A stretch of 64,000 nt of DNA from JACCTU01 sp963737405 (lineage in GTDB: Bacteria > Actinomycetota > Thermoleophilia > Gaiellales > Gaiellaceae), in contig CAVTSL010000006.1 of the NCBI GenBank assembly GCA_963737405.1, positions 124,001 through 188,000 on the forward strand, read 5' to 3'. The notes beneath the pieces are model-generated. The model ran no database searches, was not told where the DNA came from, and worked only from the letters and a program-made list of their open reading frames with translations. Every line of letters starts with the position of its first letter. The stretch's first letter is position 1. The position numbers and the translations under genes are program-made. Shown in pieces: positions 54,845 to 62,332 of this stretch.

Positions 54845-55582
54845 GTGCGCATCGAGTACCTCGGCCATGCCACCGTGCTCGCCGAGCTCGACGGCGTCCG
54901 GCTCCTGACCGATCCACTCCTTCGACGACGGGTCGCGCACCTCCGACGCGCCGCACCTCCGATCGCCGGCGAGCTCGGACGCCTGGACGCGGTTCTGGTG
55001 TCGCACGCGCACTACGACCACCTCGACCTCCCGTCGCTCCAGCGGCTCGACCGAGCGACTACCGTCGTCGTCCCGCGAGGCGTCGGCAAGGTGCTGAGGC
55101 GCCTGAGGTTCGAGCACGTCGTCGAGGTCACAGAGGGCGACGAGGTGACGATCGGTGGGCTCACGGTCCGGGCCACGCATGCGGTCCACGCCGGCAGCCG
55201 TCCCCCGCTCATTCGCCGCGCGTCCGCGGTCGGCTACGCGCTCATCGGCAGTCAGCGCGTCTACTTCGCCGGCGACACGGACCTCTTCCCCGGGATGGAC
55301 GGGCTCGTGCCCGACCTCGACCTGGCATTGATCCCGATCTGGGGCTGGGGGGCATCGCTCGGCCCCGGTCATCTCGACCCGCCGCGCGCCGCGGAGGCGG
55401 TTGCGCTGCTCAAGCCGCGCGTCGCGATCCCGATCCACTGGGGCACCTTCCTCCCGCTCCATCGCACCAACCGCTCGCACTTCCTGAGCCGGCCGGTCGA
55501 GGAGTTCGTCCGCGCCGCGCGAAACAAGGCCCCGGAAGTGGAGGTGCACGTGCTGAAGCCCGGGGAGGCGTTCACCGAATGA
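54845..55582 (+). CDS. MBL-fold metallohydrolase (UlaG/NAPE-PLD-like)
   Basis: The protein has 245 residues. Metal-binding motifs are HAHYDH (VSHAHYDHLD), an internal FAGDTDLF and the C-terminal HWG in IPIHWGTF. The pattern YLGHATVLAELDGVRLLTDP at the start matches the UlaG-type Zn-dependent hydrolases that act on phosphodiesters or lactones. The GTG is four bases after the previous gene, and the stop overlaps the channel gene (ATGA). Confidence 0.82.
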   Translation: MRIEYLGHATVLAELDGVRLLTDPLLRRRVAHLRRAAPPIAGELGRLDAVLVSHAHYDHLDLPSLQRLDRATTVVVPRGVGKVLRRLRFEHVVEVTEGDEVTIGGLTVRATHAVHAGSRPPLIRRASAVGYALIGSQRVYFAGDTDLFPGMDGLVPDLDLALIPIWGWGASLGPGHLDPPRAAEAVALLKPRVAIPIHWGTFLPLHRTNRSHFLSRPVEEFVRAARNKAPEVEVHVLKPGEAFTE

Positions 55583-55974
55583 ACAACGAGGCGCGCTTCG
55601 AGAAGTTCGTGATGAAGCGCTTCGAGAAGGGACTGCGGACGGGTCGGATCCTGCCGCCACTCCTCTTCGTGATGCTGATGCTCGACCTCGGCTTCGCCGC
55701 CGTGATGTGGCTCGTCGATCGAAAGGACTACCCCTCGTACGGCGAGGCAGTCTGGTTCGCGACGCAGACCGTGACGACGGTCGGCTACGGCGACGCGACG
55801 CCGACCACGGGCGTCGGCCGGTTCTTCGCGTCGGTGCTGATGCTCCTCGGCTTCGCGTTCCTGTCGACGATCACGGGCATCGTCGCCTCCGCGCTCGTCC
55901 AGCGGACATCGGGCCAGGGGCCCGAACGGCTCGAAGGCCTCGAGCGGCGCGTCGCTGACCTCGAAGGAGACTAG
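55579..55974 (+). CDS. Two-helix potassium channel
   Basis: The protein has 131 residues: a cytoplasmic N-terminus, helix 1 (about 25-48), a pore loop with the selectivity filter TVGYGD and helix 2 (about 80-103), ending in a coiled-coil-like charged tail (PERLEGLERRVADLE) that may drive tetramer assembly. It belongs to the Ion_trans_2 (KcsA-like) family. The ATG overlaps the MBL-hydrolase stop. The gene shares its stop tetranucleotide CTAG with the convergent small gene. Confidence 0.87.
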   Translation: MNNEARFEKFVMKRFEKGLRTGRILPPLLFVMLMLDLGFAAVMWLVDRKDYPSYGEAVWFATQTVTTVGYGDATPTTGVGRFFASVLMLLGFAFLSTITGIVASALVQRTSGQGPERLEGLERRVADLEGD

Positions 55975-56198
55975 CCCGGCGACTCGACCGTGTCGTTCGC
56001 GGGGAGTCGGCGGACCTCCATCAACTCGAGCCCGAGCGCGCGGACCCGGTCAAGCACCCCGTGCAGCGCTGCCTGGTCGACGAGCTCACCGTGCAGGACG
56101 GTCTCGACCGGCTGCACCTCGGCATTCAGTCCGTCGAAGACCTCGGCCAGTTCCGGGCCGACGCGTCCTCGGATGTGGATCTCGTAGCGTGCCGTCAC
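55971..56198 (-). CDS. Small conserved-looking protein of 75 residues
   Basis: The GTG at 56198, with GGGAG just upstream, gives a small alpha/beta protein beginning TARYEIHIRGRVGPELAEVF. VQPVETVLHGELVDQAALHGVL follows, and the end is acidic. The pattern is compatible with a ferredoxin-like fold and, from memory, occurs in other actinobacterial genomes without a known role. Motif copy b lies 57 bp upstream. The earlier GTG at 56258 is possible but would add a segment with no ribosome site. Confidence 0.6.
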   Translation of the reverse strand: MTARYEIHIRGRVGPELAEVFDGLNAEVQPVETVLHGELVDQAALHGVLDRVRALGLELMEVRRLPANDTVESPG

Positions 56199-56254
56199 AT
56201 GCTCCCGGCTCTCGTCCTTACCGTGAGCGTCGTCCCTGCAAGTGTGAGGAATCG

Positions 56255-56288
56255 TCACCCGCCTCGGGTGAACACGGCAGGATCACCC
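56255..56288. promoter_or_regulatory. TCACCC-N5-GGGTGA-N11-TCACCC operator, copy b
   Basis: TCACCC (56255-56260), five bases, GGGTGA (56266-56271), then GGCAGGATCACCCGGT with TCACCC at 56283-56288. The segment GGCAGRATCACCCGGT is also found in copy c. The rest of the 159-bp gap to the next gene has no clear feature. Confidence 0.6.
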
Positions 56289-56357
56289 GGTCACGCCGGG
56301 CGCGCGTAACCGCCACGACCCTCGCGGGCGTGGTGGTCGCGCGCTTGCTGTGGCGCC

Positions 56358-56837
56358 TCAGTAGGGCCTGAGCGCCGTCATCGGCTGGTCGCGTGGTGCC
56401 CCGCGGTCGCCGACGCTCGTCTCCGCGGCGTAGCCGCCGCCCCACGAATTGACCACTGCCGGCGTCAGGAAGACGACGATCAGGAGCCCGACGAACGGGA
56501 AGAAGTACCCGATGATCGCGGCGAGGATGCCCGTCGTCGCGAGCGCGAGGAAGACGTCCCAGAACTTGAGCTCCCGGTCCTCGAAGACGTTGTACATGCC
56601 ACGGGTCGTCCAGGCCCAGACCGCGAGCCCGCCGAAGACGATCAGCAGATCACCCGCGTAGAGAAAGATCCGATCCCACGTCGAGAGATCTTCGGCCCGT
56701 CCGACGATCGCGTTGAACTTCTGGTCGAGGACCTTGTCGGTCCAGAGCCAGTGCGGGATCACCATGACGATCGCGGCGAAGATCGCGCCGGTGAACGTCG
56801 CCAGCAGCGCCCAACCGTAACTCGGCTTCTCATCCAT
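56358..56837 (-). CDS. Membrane protein with three helices, unknown family
   Basis: The protein has 159 residues. Three hydrophobic helices (about 8-28, 55-78 and 92-125) surround a loop with ELKFWDVFLALATTG. A C-terminal tail of about 30 residues is hydrophilic. The ATG at 56837 is chosen because MDEKPSYGW begins a normal membrane protein. Motif copy c starts 36 bp upstream and also faces the divergent SHOCT gene. No function can be assigned. Confidence 0.6.
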   Translation of the reverse strand: MDEKPSYGWALLATFTGAIFAAIVMVIPHWLWTDKVLDQKFNAIVGRAEDLSTWDRIFLYAGDLLIVFGGLAVWAWTTRGMYNVFEDRELKFWDVFLALATTGILAAIIGYFFPFVGLLIVVFLTPAVVNSWGGGYAAETSVGDRGAPRDQPMTALRPY

Positions 56838-56872
56838 GTGTGGATCGTCCCGCGGCCGAGGGTGGCATATGC

Positions 56873-56904
56873 TCACCCCGCCGGGGTGAACGGCAGAATC
56901 ACCC
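56873..56904. promoter_or_regulatory. TCACCC-N5-GGGTGA-N9-TCACCC operator, copy c
   Basis: TCACCC (56873-56878), five bases, GGGTGA (56884-56889), then GGCAGAATCACCCGGT with TCACCC at 56899-56904. It is placed between two divergent membrane-protein genes. A TAGAGT hexamer follows a few bases later and could be a -10 element for the rightward gene. Confidence 0.6.
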
Positions 56905-56977
56905 GGTTAGAGTGATGTCCATGCGTCAGCCGGATGCGGGAGGCTGGCGCAACCTGACTGTTCTCCAAGGAGGCTCA

Positions 56978-57385
56978 GTGCTGCCCGTAGGCGATTACAC
57001 ATTCTGGGACGCCCTCTGGACGATCATCGTCTTCTTCATCTGGGTGCTCTGGTTCTTCCTGCTGATCAAGATCGTCGTGGACATCTTCCGCCGGCACGAC
57101 GTGGGCGGGGGGAAGAAGGTCGTCTGGCTCATCTTCATCCTCTTCGTGCCGTTCATCGGCGCGTTCGCCTACATCATCGCGAACGGCGACGACATGGCTA
57201 AACGAGACATGGAGCGCGCGCAGGCGCAACAGGCGCAGTTCAACGACTATGTCCAATCGGTCGCGTCGACCGGCGGCGGCGGCGGCGCCGCGGCCGAGAT
57301 CGACAAGGCGAAGCAGCTGCTCGACAGCGGCGCGATTTCGCAGTCGGAGTACGACGCGCTGAAAGCGAAGGCGCTCGCCAGCTAG
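56978..57385 (+). CDS. PLDc_N and SHOCT domain membrane protein
   Basis: The protein has 135 residues. The N-terminal half has two membrane helices (about 8-30 and 45-65) in a PLDc_N-like domain (WVLWFFLLIKIVVDIFRR, VVWLIFILFVPFIGAFAYI). After a Gln-rich linker and a Gly run the C-terminus is a SHOCT motif (EIDKAKQLLDSGAISQSEYDALKAKAL). SHOCT domains are thought to promote oligomerisation. The GTG follows AAGGAGG at 56967-56973. Confidence 0.78.
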   Translation: MLPVGDYTFWDALWTIIVFFIWVLWFFLLIKIVVDIFRRHDVGGGKKVVWLIFILFVPFIGAFAYIIANGDDMAKRDMERAQAQQAQFNDYVQSVASTGGGGGAAAEIDKAKQLLDSGAISQSEYDALKAKALAS

Positions 57386-57469
57386 CGCGACGCAGGAAGC
57401 TGCGACCACGACGTCCCAGGGGCGGCGGGCGAAACCCCGCCGACTTGGTGACCTGTGAAAGGAGATGAG

Positions 57470-58702
57470 ATGAGCACCGTCACCGACACCGTCCTCGGGA
57501 CCCATTCGGAGGTCGGGAAGCTCCGTACGGTGATGGTGCACCGACCCGACCTCGCCCACGAGCGGCTTTCGCCCTCGAACTGCCACGAGTTGCTCTTCGA
57601 CGACGTGATCTGGGTCCGGCGCGCGCGCCAGGAGCACGATGCATTCGTCGACGTGATGCGCTCCCGCGGAGTGGAGGTGCTGCTGTTCCACGACCTCTTC
57701 GCCGAGACGCTGGAGGACCCCGAGGCGCGGGCGTGGCTCCTCACCCGCCGGGTGCGGCCGGAAGAGGTCACGGTCATGTTCGCGGAACCACTCCGGGAAT
57801 GGCTGACCGAGATGCCGGCGGAGGACCTGGCGACGCATCTGACCGGCGGAATCACGGTGCTCGAGCTGCCCGACGAGGTCCGGTCGGCGATCGGGCCGGC
57901 GTTGCGCCCGACCGATTTCGTGCTGCCGCCGCTCCCCAACCAGCTCTTCACCCGCGACACGAGCGCGTGGATCTACGGCGGCGTCTCGCTCAACCCGATG
58001 TTCTGGCCGGCCCGCCAGCTCGAGACGCTCAACGTGGAGGCGGTGTATCGGTTCAATCCGCGCTTCCGCGACGCCGGCTTCCCCATCTGGTTCGGCGGCT
58101 CCGACCACGACTGGGGCGCAGCCCGGATGGAGGGCGGCGACATGATGCCCGCCGGCGACGGGGTCGTCCTCATCGGCATGGGCGAGCGGAGCACGGCGCG
58201 TGCGGTGAGCATCCTTGCCAAGAACATGTTCGACGCGGGGGCTGCGCGGCTGATCATCGGCGCGCAGATGCCGCGCGAGCGGGCCGCAATGCACCTCGAC
58301 ACCGTCTTCACGTTCTGCGACCGCAACGTGGCCACGCTCTACGAGCCGGTCGTCTCGCAGATCCGGCCGATCCTGTTCCGACCCGGCGGTCCGACCGGGG
58401 TCCAGGCTGAGGTCTCGGAGCGCTCGTTCGTCGACGAGCTGAAGGACGCGCTCGGGATCGCTGAGCTGAAGCTGGTCTCGACGGGCGGCGACGAGTTCGA
58501 AGCAGAGCGCAACCAGTGGGACGACGGCAACAACGTCGTCGCGCTGGAGCCGGGCGTGGTCGTCGCCTACGAGCGCAACGAGGCGACAAACGCGAAGCTC
58601 TCGAAAGCCGGGGTCGAGGTGCTCGCCATTGCCGGCCAAGAGCTCGGAAAGGGCCGCGGGGGCGGCCACTGCATGACCTGTCCCATCGCGCGCGACGCCT
58701 GA
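57470..58702 (+). CDS. arcA: Arginine deiminase
   Basis: The protein has 410 residues. Guanidino-group-modifying motifs are FTRDTSAWIYGG, MEGGDMMPAGDG with the catalytic Glu/Asp, a His in the MHLDTVFTF strand, and the nucleophilic Cys in GGGHCMTCPIARD near the C-terminus. The enzyme converts arginine to citrulline plus ammonia, the first step of the ADI pathway. GAAAGGAG lies just before the ATG at 57470. It is the first gene of the arcA-OTC-arcC-arcD operon. Confidence 0.93.
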   Translation: MSTVTDTVLGTHSEVGKLRTVMVHRPDLAHERLSPSNCHELLFDDVIWVRRARQEHDAFVDVMRSRGVEVLLFHDLFAETLEDPEARAWLLTRRVRPEEVTVMFAEPLREWLTEMPAEDLATHLTGGITVLELPDEVRSAIGPALRPTDFVLPPLPNQLFTRDTSAWIYGGVSLNPMFWPARQLETLNVEAVYRFNPRFRDAGFPIWFGGSDHDWGAARMEGGDMMPAGDGVVLIGMGERSTARAVSILAKNMFDAGAARLIIGAQMPRERAAMHLDTVFTFCDRNVATLYEPVVSQIRPILFRPGGPTGVQAEVSERSFVDELKDALGIAELKLVSTGGDEFEAERNQWDDGNNVVALEPGVVVAYERNEATNAKLSKAGVEVLAIAGQELGKGRGGGHCMTCPIARDA

Positions 58703-58716
58703 GGAGGAGGAAGACC

Positions 58717-59725
58717 ATGAGCACCGTGATCGATCTGCGCGGCCGCAACCTGATGAAGCTGTCCGACTTCTCGCCCGAGGAGATCACCTACCTGATCGAC
58801 CTCGCGGCGGAGCTGAAGGCGGCCAAGCGCGAGGGGCGCGAGGAGCAGAAGCTCGTCGGCAAGGAGATCGCGCTGATCTTCGAGAAGGACTCGACGCGGA
58901 CGCGCTGCGCCTTCGAGGTCGCGGCGTACGACCAGGGCGCGCACGTCACCTTCATCGGCCCGGGCGGCTCGCACATGGGGCACAAGGAAACCGCGAAGGA
59001 CACTGCGCGGGTGCTCGGCCGGATGTACGACGCGATCGAGTACCGCGGCTTCACGCAGGAGACCGCCGAGGAGCTCGCGCGGTGGGCCGGCGTTCCGATC
59101 TACAACGGGCTCACCGACGAGTGGCACCCGACGCAGATCCTCGCCGACTTTCTCACCTTCCGAGAGCACATTCCGAAGCCGCTCGACGAGGTGGTCTTCT
59201 GCTACCTCGGCGACGCGCGCTTCAACATGGCCGACTCGTACCTCGTCGGCGGCGCGAAGCTCGGGCATGGACGTCCGCATCGCCAGCCCGAAGTCGCTCT
59301 GGCCGCGTGACGAGATCGTCGAGCTCGCCCGCTCGACCGCGGAGGAGACGGGCGCGCAGATCACGATCACCGAGGACGTCGAGGAGGCCGTCAAGGGCGC
59401 CGACGTGCTGCTGACCGACGTGTGGGTCTCGATGGGCGAGCCCGACGAGGTCTGGAAGGAGCGGATCGAGCTCCTGACGCCGTACCAGGTCAACACCGAG
59501 AAGATGGCCATGACCGGCAACCCGGACGTGAAGTTCATGCACTGCCTGCCCGCGTTCCACAACACGGACACAGAGGTTGGCAAGGAGATCCACGAGAAGT
59601 TCGGGATGGAGGCGCTCGAGGTGACCGAAGAGGTGTTCGAGTCGCCGGCGTCGATCGTCTTCGACGAGGCCGAGAATCGGATGCACACGATCAAGGCGGT
59701 CATGGTCGCGACGCTCGCCGACTGA
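58717..59725 (+). CDS. arcB: Ornithine carbamoyltransferase (frameshifted)
   Basis: The protein has about 335 residues. Carbamoyl-phosphate and ornithine motifs are STRTR (in EKDSTRTRCAFE), HPTQ (DEWHPTQILADF) and, in the second frame, HCLP (MHCLPAFHN). The frame changes near 59258-59263 (GGG where GG is expected, after AKLG), after which MDVRIASPKSLWP continues. In ADI operons this catabolic enzyme splits citrulline to ornithine and carbamoyl phosphate. An anabolic argF role cannot be excluded by sequence. The ATG is preceded by GGAGGAGG. Confidence 0.88.
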
Positions 59726-59728
59726 CGC

Positions 59729-60682
59729 GTGCGGGTCGTCGTCGCACTCGGCGGCAACGCCCTGCTCCGGCGGGGAGAGCCCCTGTCGGCCGAGAACCAG
59801 CGCGCCAACGCGCGCATCGCGTGCAAGGCGCTGGCGCCGCTCGCGCTCGAGCACGAGCTCGTGATCTCCCACGGCAACGGGCCTCAGGTTGGGCTGCTCG
59901 CCCTGCAGGGCTCGGCGTACACCGAGGTCGACCCATATCCGCTCGACATGCTCGGCGCCCAGACCGAGGGGATGATCGGCTACCTGATCCAGCAGGAGCT
60001 CGGCAACGAGCTGCCGCTCGAGAAGCGCCTTGCCTCGCTTCTGACGCAGATCGAGGTCGATCGCGACGACCCGGCCTTCGGCGATCCCACGAAGCCCATC
60101 GGACCGATCTACACGGAGGAGGAGGCGAAACGGCTCGCCGACGAGAAGGGCTGGGAGTTCCGGCCCGACGGCGACAGCTTCCGCCGCGTGGTCCCGTCCC
60201 CGCTTCCGAGGCAGATCTTCGGGATCGAGCCGATCGAGTGGATCCTCGGCCAGGGGGCCGTGGTCGTCTGCGCAGGCGGCGGCGGGATCCCCGTCATGTA
60301 CACGGACGAGGAGGTGCCCGCCGGCCGGCGGCTCGTCGGCGTCGAGGCCGTCATCGACAAGGACCTCGCGAGCGCACTGCTGGCCAAGGACCTGCGCGCC
60401 GACGCACTCCTTATCGTGACCGACGTCGACGCCGTGTACGACAAGTGGGGCACGCCGGAGCAGCGCGCGATCCGACGGGCGACGCCGGAGGCGCTGTCGC
60501 AGGCCGAGTTCGCGACGGGCTCGATGGGGCCGAAGGTGCGCGCCGCGTGCCAGTTCGTCGACGAGACCGGCGGGATCGCGGCGATCGGCTCGATCGCCGA
60601 CACGCCCGCGCTGCTCGGCGGCGAGGCGGGGACACTCGTCACACCGGACGCGGACGGCCTCGAACTGGCAGACGTGGCGTGA
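59729..60682 (+). CDS. arcC: Carbamate kinase
   Basis: The protein has 317 residues. The amino-acid-kinase fold is marked by VALGGNALLRRGEPLS near the N-terminus, SHGNGPQVG and VVCAGGGGIPV, with LIVTDVDAVY in the nucleotide-binding region. It makes ATP and carbamate from carbamoyl phosphate, the energy-yielding step of the pathway. Its GTG lies three bases after the OTC stop. Confidence 0.93.
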   Translation: MRVVVALGGNALLRRGEPLSAENQRANARIACKALAPLALEHELVISHGNGPQVGLLALQGSAYTEVDPYPLDMLGAQTEGMIGYLIQQELGNELPLEKRLASLLTQIEVDRDDPAFGDPTKPIGPIYTEEEAKRLADEKGWEFRPDGDSFRRVVPSPLPRQIFGIEPIEWILGQGAVVVCAGGGGIPVMYTDEEVPAGRRLVGVEAVIDKDLASALLAKDLRADALLIVTDVDAVYDKWGTPEQRAIRRATPEALSQAEFATGSMGPKVRAACQFVDETGGIAAIGSIADTPALLGGEAGTLVTPDADGLELADVA

Positions 60683-62169
60683 GCGAACACGCACTGGCGA
60701 GCCCCCCGCCGGCGAAGAGCCGCTTCACGCTTCCGTCCGCCTACACGATCCTCTTCGCGCTGATCGTCCTGGCGGCGATCGCGACCTGGATCATCCCTGC
60801 GGGCACGTACGACCTGAACGACGTGGGCGAGCCGATCCCCGGCACGTATCACGAGGTCGAGGCGAAGCCTGCACGGATTCTCGTCGACTCGCTCACCGCC
60901 CCGATCAACGGCCTCTACGGCATCGAGGACGCGAAGGGGAACATCAACTACTACAACTCGGGAACGCTGTTCGGCGCGATCGACATCGCGCTGTTCATCA
61001 TCGTGATCGGCGGGTTCCTCGGGATCACGATGAAGACGGGGGCGATCCAGGCCGGCATCGGGACGCTCGTGAAGCGGATGGAGGGCCGCGAGCGCCTGCT
61101 GATCCCAGCGCTCATGAGCGTCTTCGCGCTCGGCGGCACGACGTACGGGATGGCGGAGGAGAGTCTCGCGTTCTACGCGCTGGTGATCACGGTGCTGATC
61201 GCAGCAGGCTACGACGCGCTCACCGGCGCCGCCGTCGTGCTTCTCGGCTGCGGCATCGGCACGCTCGGATCGACGATCAACCCGTTCGCGACAGGCATCG
61301 CCTCAGGGATCGCCGGTATCCCCATCAGCGAGGGCCTGATCGGGCGGATCGTGATCCTGATCGCCGGCCTCGCGATCGGGATCGCCTTCGTGATGCGCTA
61401 CGCCGATCGAGTGAAGCGCGATCCCTCGAAGTCGGTCGTCTTCGACCTCAAAGCCGAGAACGACGCGCATTTCAGGGCCGAGAGCGAGTCGGGCGACATC
61501 ACGCTCACCGGCACGCACAAAGTCGTCCTCGTCCTGTTCGCGCTCGCGTTCGGCGTCATGATCTACGGCGTCATCCCGTGGGAGGACCTCGGGATCCCGA
61601 TCCCCACCTGGTGGTGGTGGTTCCCGGAGATGACGGCGTCGTTCCTGCTGTTCTCGATCATCATCGGTCTGGTCGGGCGAATGGGCGAAGGCGAGCTGAC
61701 AACGACGTTCGTCGACGGCGCCCGCGACCTGCTCGGCGTCGCCCTCATCATCGGGATCGCCCGCGGGATCACGGTGATCATGAACAACGGCCAGATCACC
61801 GACACGGTGCTGCATTGGGTCGAGCGGGCGCTCGGGGACGTCGGCGAGGCGGCGTTCGCGATCGTGATGTTCGCGCTCTTCCTCCCGCTCTCGTTCCTGA
61901 TCCCGTCGTCGTCGGGCCTCGCAACCGTCGCGATGCCGATCACGTCGCCGCTCGCCGGATTCGTGGGAGTCTCGGAGGCGCTCGTCGTGACGGCGTACCA
62001 GAGCGCGTCGGGGATCATGAACCTGTTCATCCCGACCTCGGCCGTCGTGATGGGCGGCCTGGCGATCGCGCGTGTTCCGTACGGCAGCTACCTCCGCTGG
62101 GTCTGGCCGCTCCTCGCCCTGCTCAGTGGCCTGGTCGTGATCGTCCTCGGCGTCTCGGCGGTGCTCTGA
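60679..62169 (+). CDS. arcD: YfcC/ArcD-type basic amino acid antiporter
   Basis: The protein has 496 residues and about 12 membrane helices. The family segments are GGFLGITMKTGAIQAGI, GTTYGMAEESLAFYALV and PLSFLIPSSSGLATVAMPITSPLA. The related YfcC and ArcD2-type proteins exchange arginine for ornithine, which fits its place after arcC (GTGA overlap). Large hydrophilic loops occur around residues 250-280. The true substrate could also be a dicarboxylate, as in other members. Confidence 0.78.
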   Translation: MSEHALASPPPAKSRFTLPSAYTILFALIVLAAIATWIIPAGTYDLNDVGEPIPGTYHEVEAKPARILVDSLTAPINGLYGIEDAKGNINYYNSGTLFGAIDIALFIIVIGGFLGITMKTGAIQAGIGTLVKRMEGRERLLIPALMSVFALGGTTYGMAEESLAFYALVITVLIAAGYDALTGAAVVLLGCGIGTLGSTINPFATGIASGIAGIPISEGLIGRIVILIAGLAIGIAFVMRYADRVKRDPSKSVVFDLKAENDAHFRAESESGDITLTGTHKVVLVLFALAFGVMIYGVIPWEDLGIPIPTWWWWFPEMTASFLLFSIIIGLVGRMGEGELTTTFVDGARDLLGVALIIGIARGITVIMNNGQITDTVLHWVERALGDVGEAAFAIVMFALFLPLSFLIPSSSGLATVAMPITSPLAGFVGVSEALVVTAYQSASGIMNLFIPTSAVVMGGLAIARVPYGSYLRWVWPLLALLSGLVVIVLGVSAVL

Positions 62170-62194
62170 TGTCGTCCACGAACGGAGGAACGTG

Positions 62195-62332
62195 ATGCGA
62201 GACGCTGCTCGTTGGGTCGTCGTGCTCGCGCTCGCGCTCGTGCTGATCGGGTTGATCGCGTACGCGCGCGGTCCCGAGCATCACCACGGCGACGACGTCG
62301 GTGCACTTGGAGGTTCGGCGTGGCTGCGGTGA
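62195..62332 (+). CDS. Small membrane peptide of 45 residues
   Basis: After GGAGGA (62184-62189) and ATG at 62195, the product has one membrane helix (WVVVLALALVLIGLIAYA, about residues 7-24) and a tail with EHHHGDD. It overlaps the start of the P-type ATPase by 13 bases. It resembles small regulatory subunits of P-type ATPases in form, but no family is recognised. The His-rich tail could bind metal. Confidence 0.6.
   Translation: MRDAARWVVVLALALVLIGLIAYARGPEHHHGDDVGALGGSAWLR

Noticed and set aside
56300..56340. Possible hairpin in the gap after motif copy b
   Set aside because: Arms are short and interrupted; pairing is no better than expected for such GC content.
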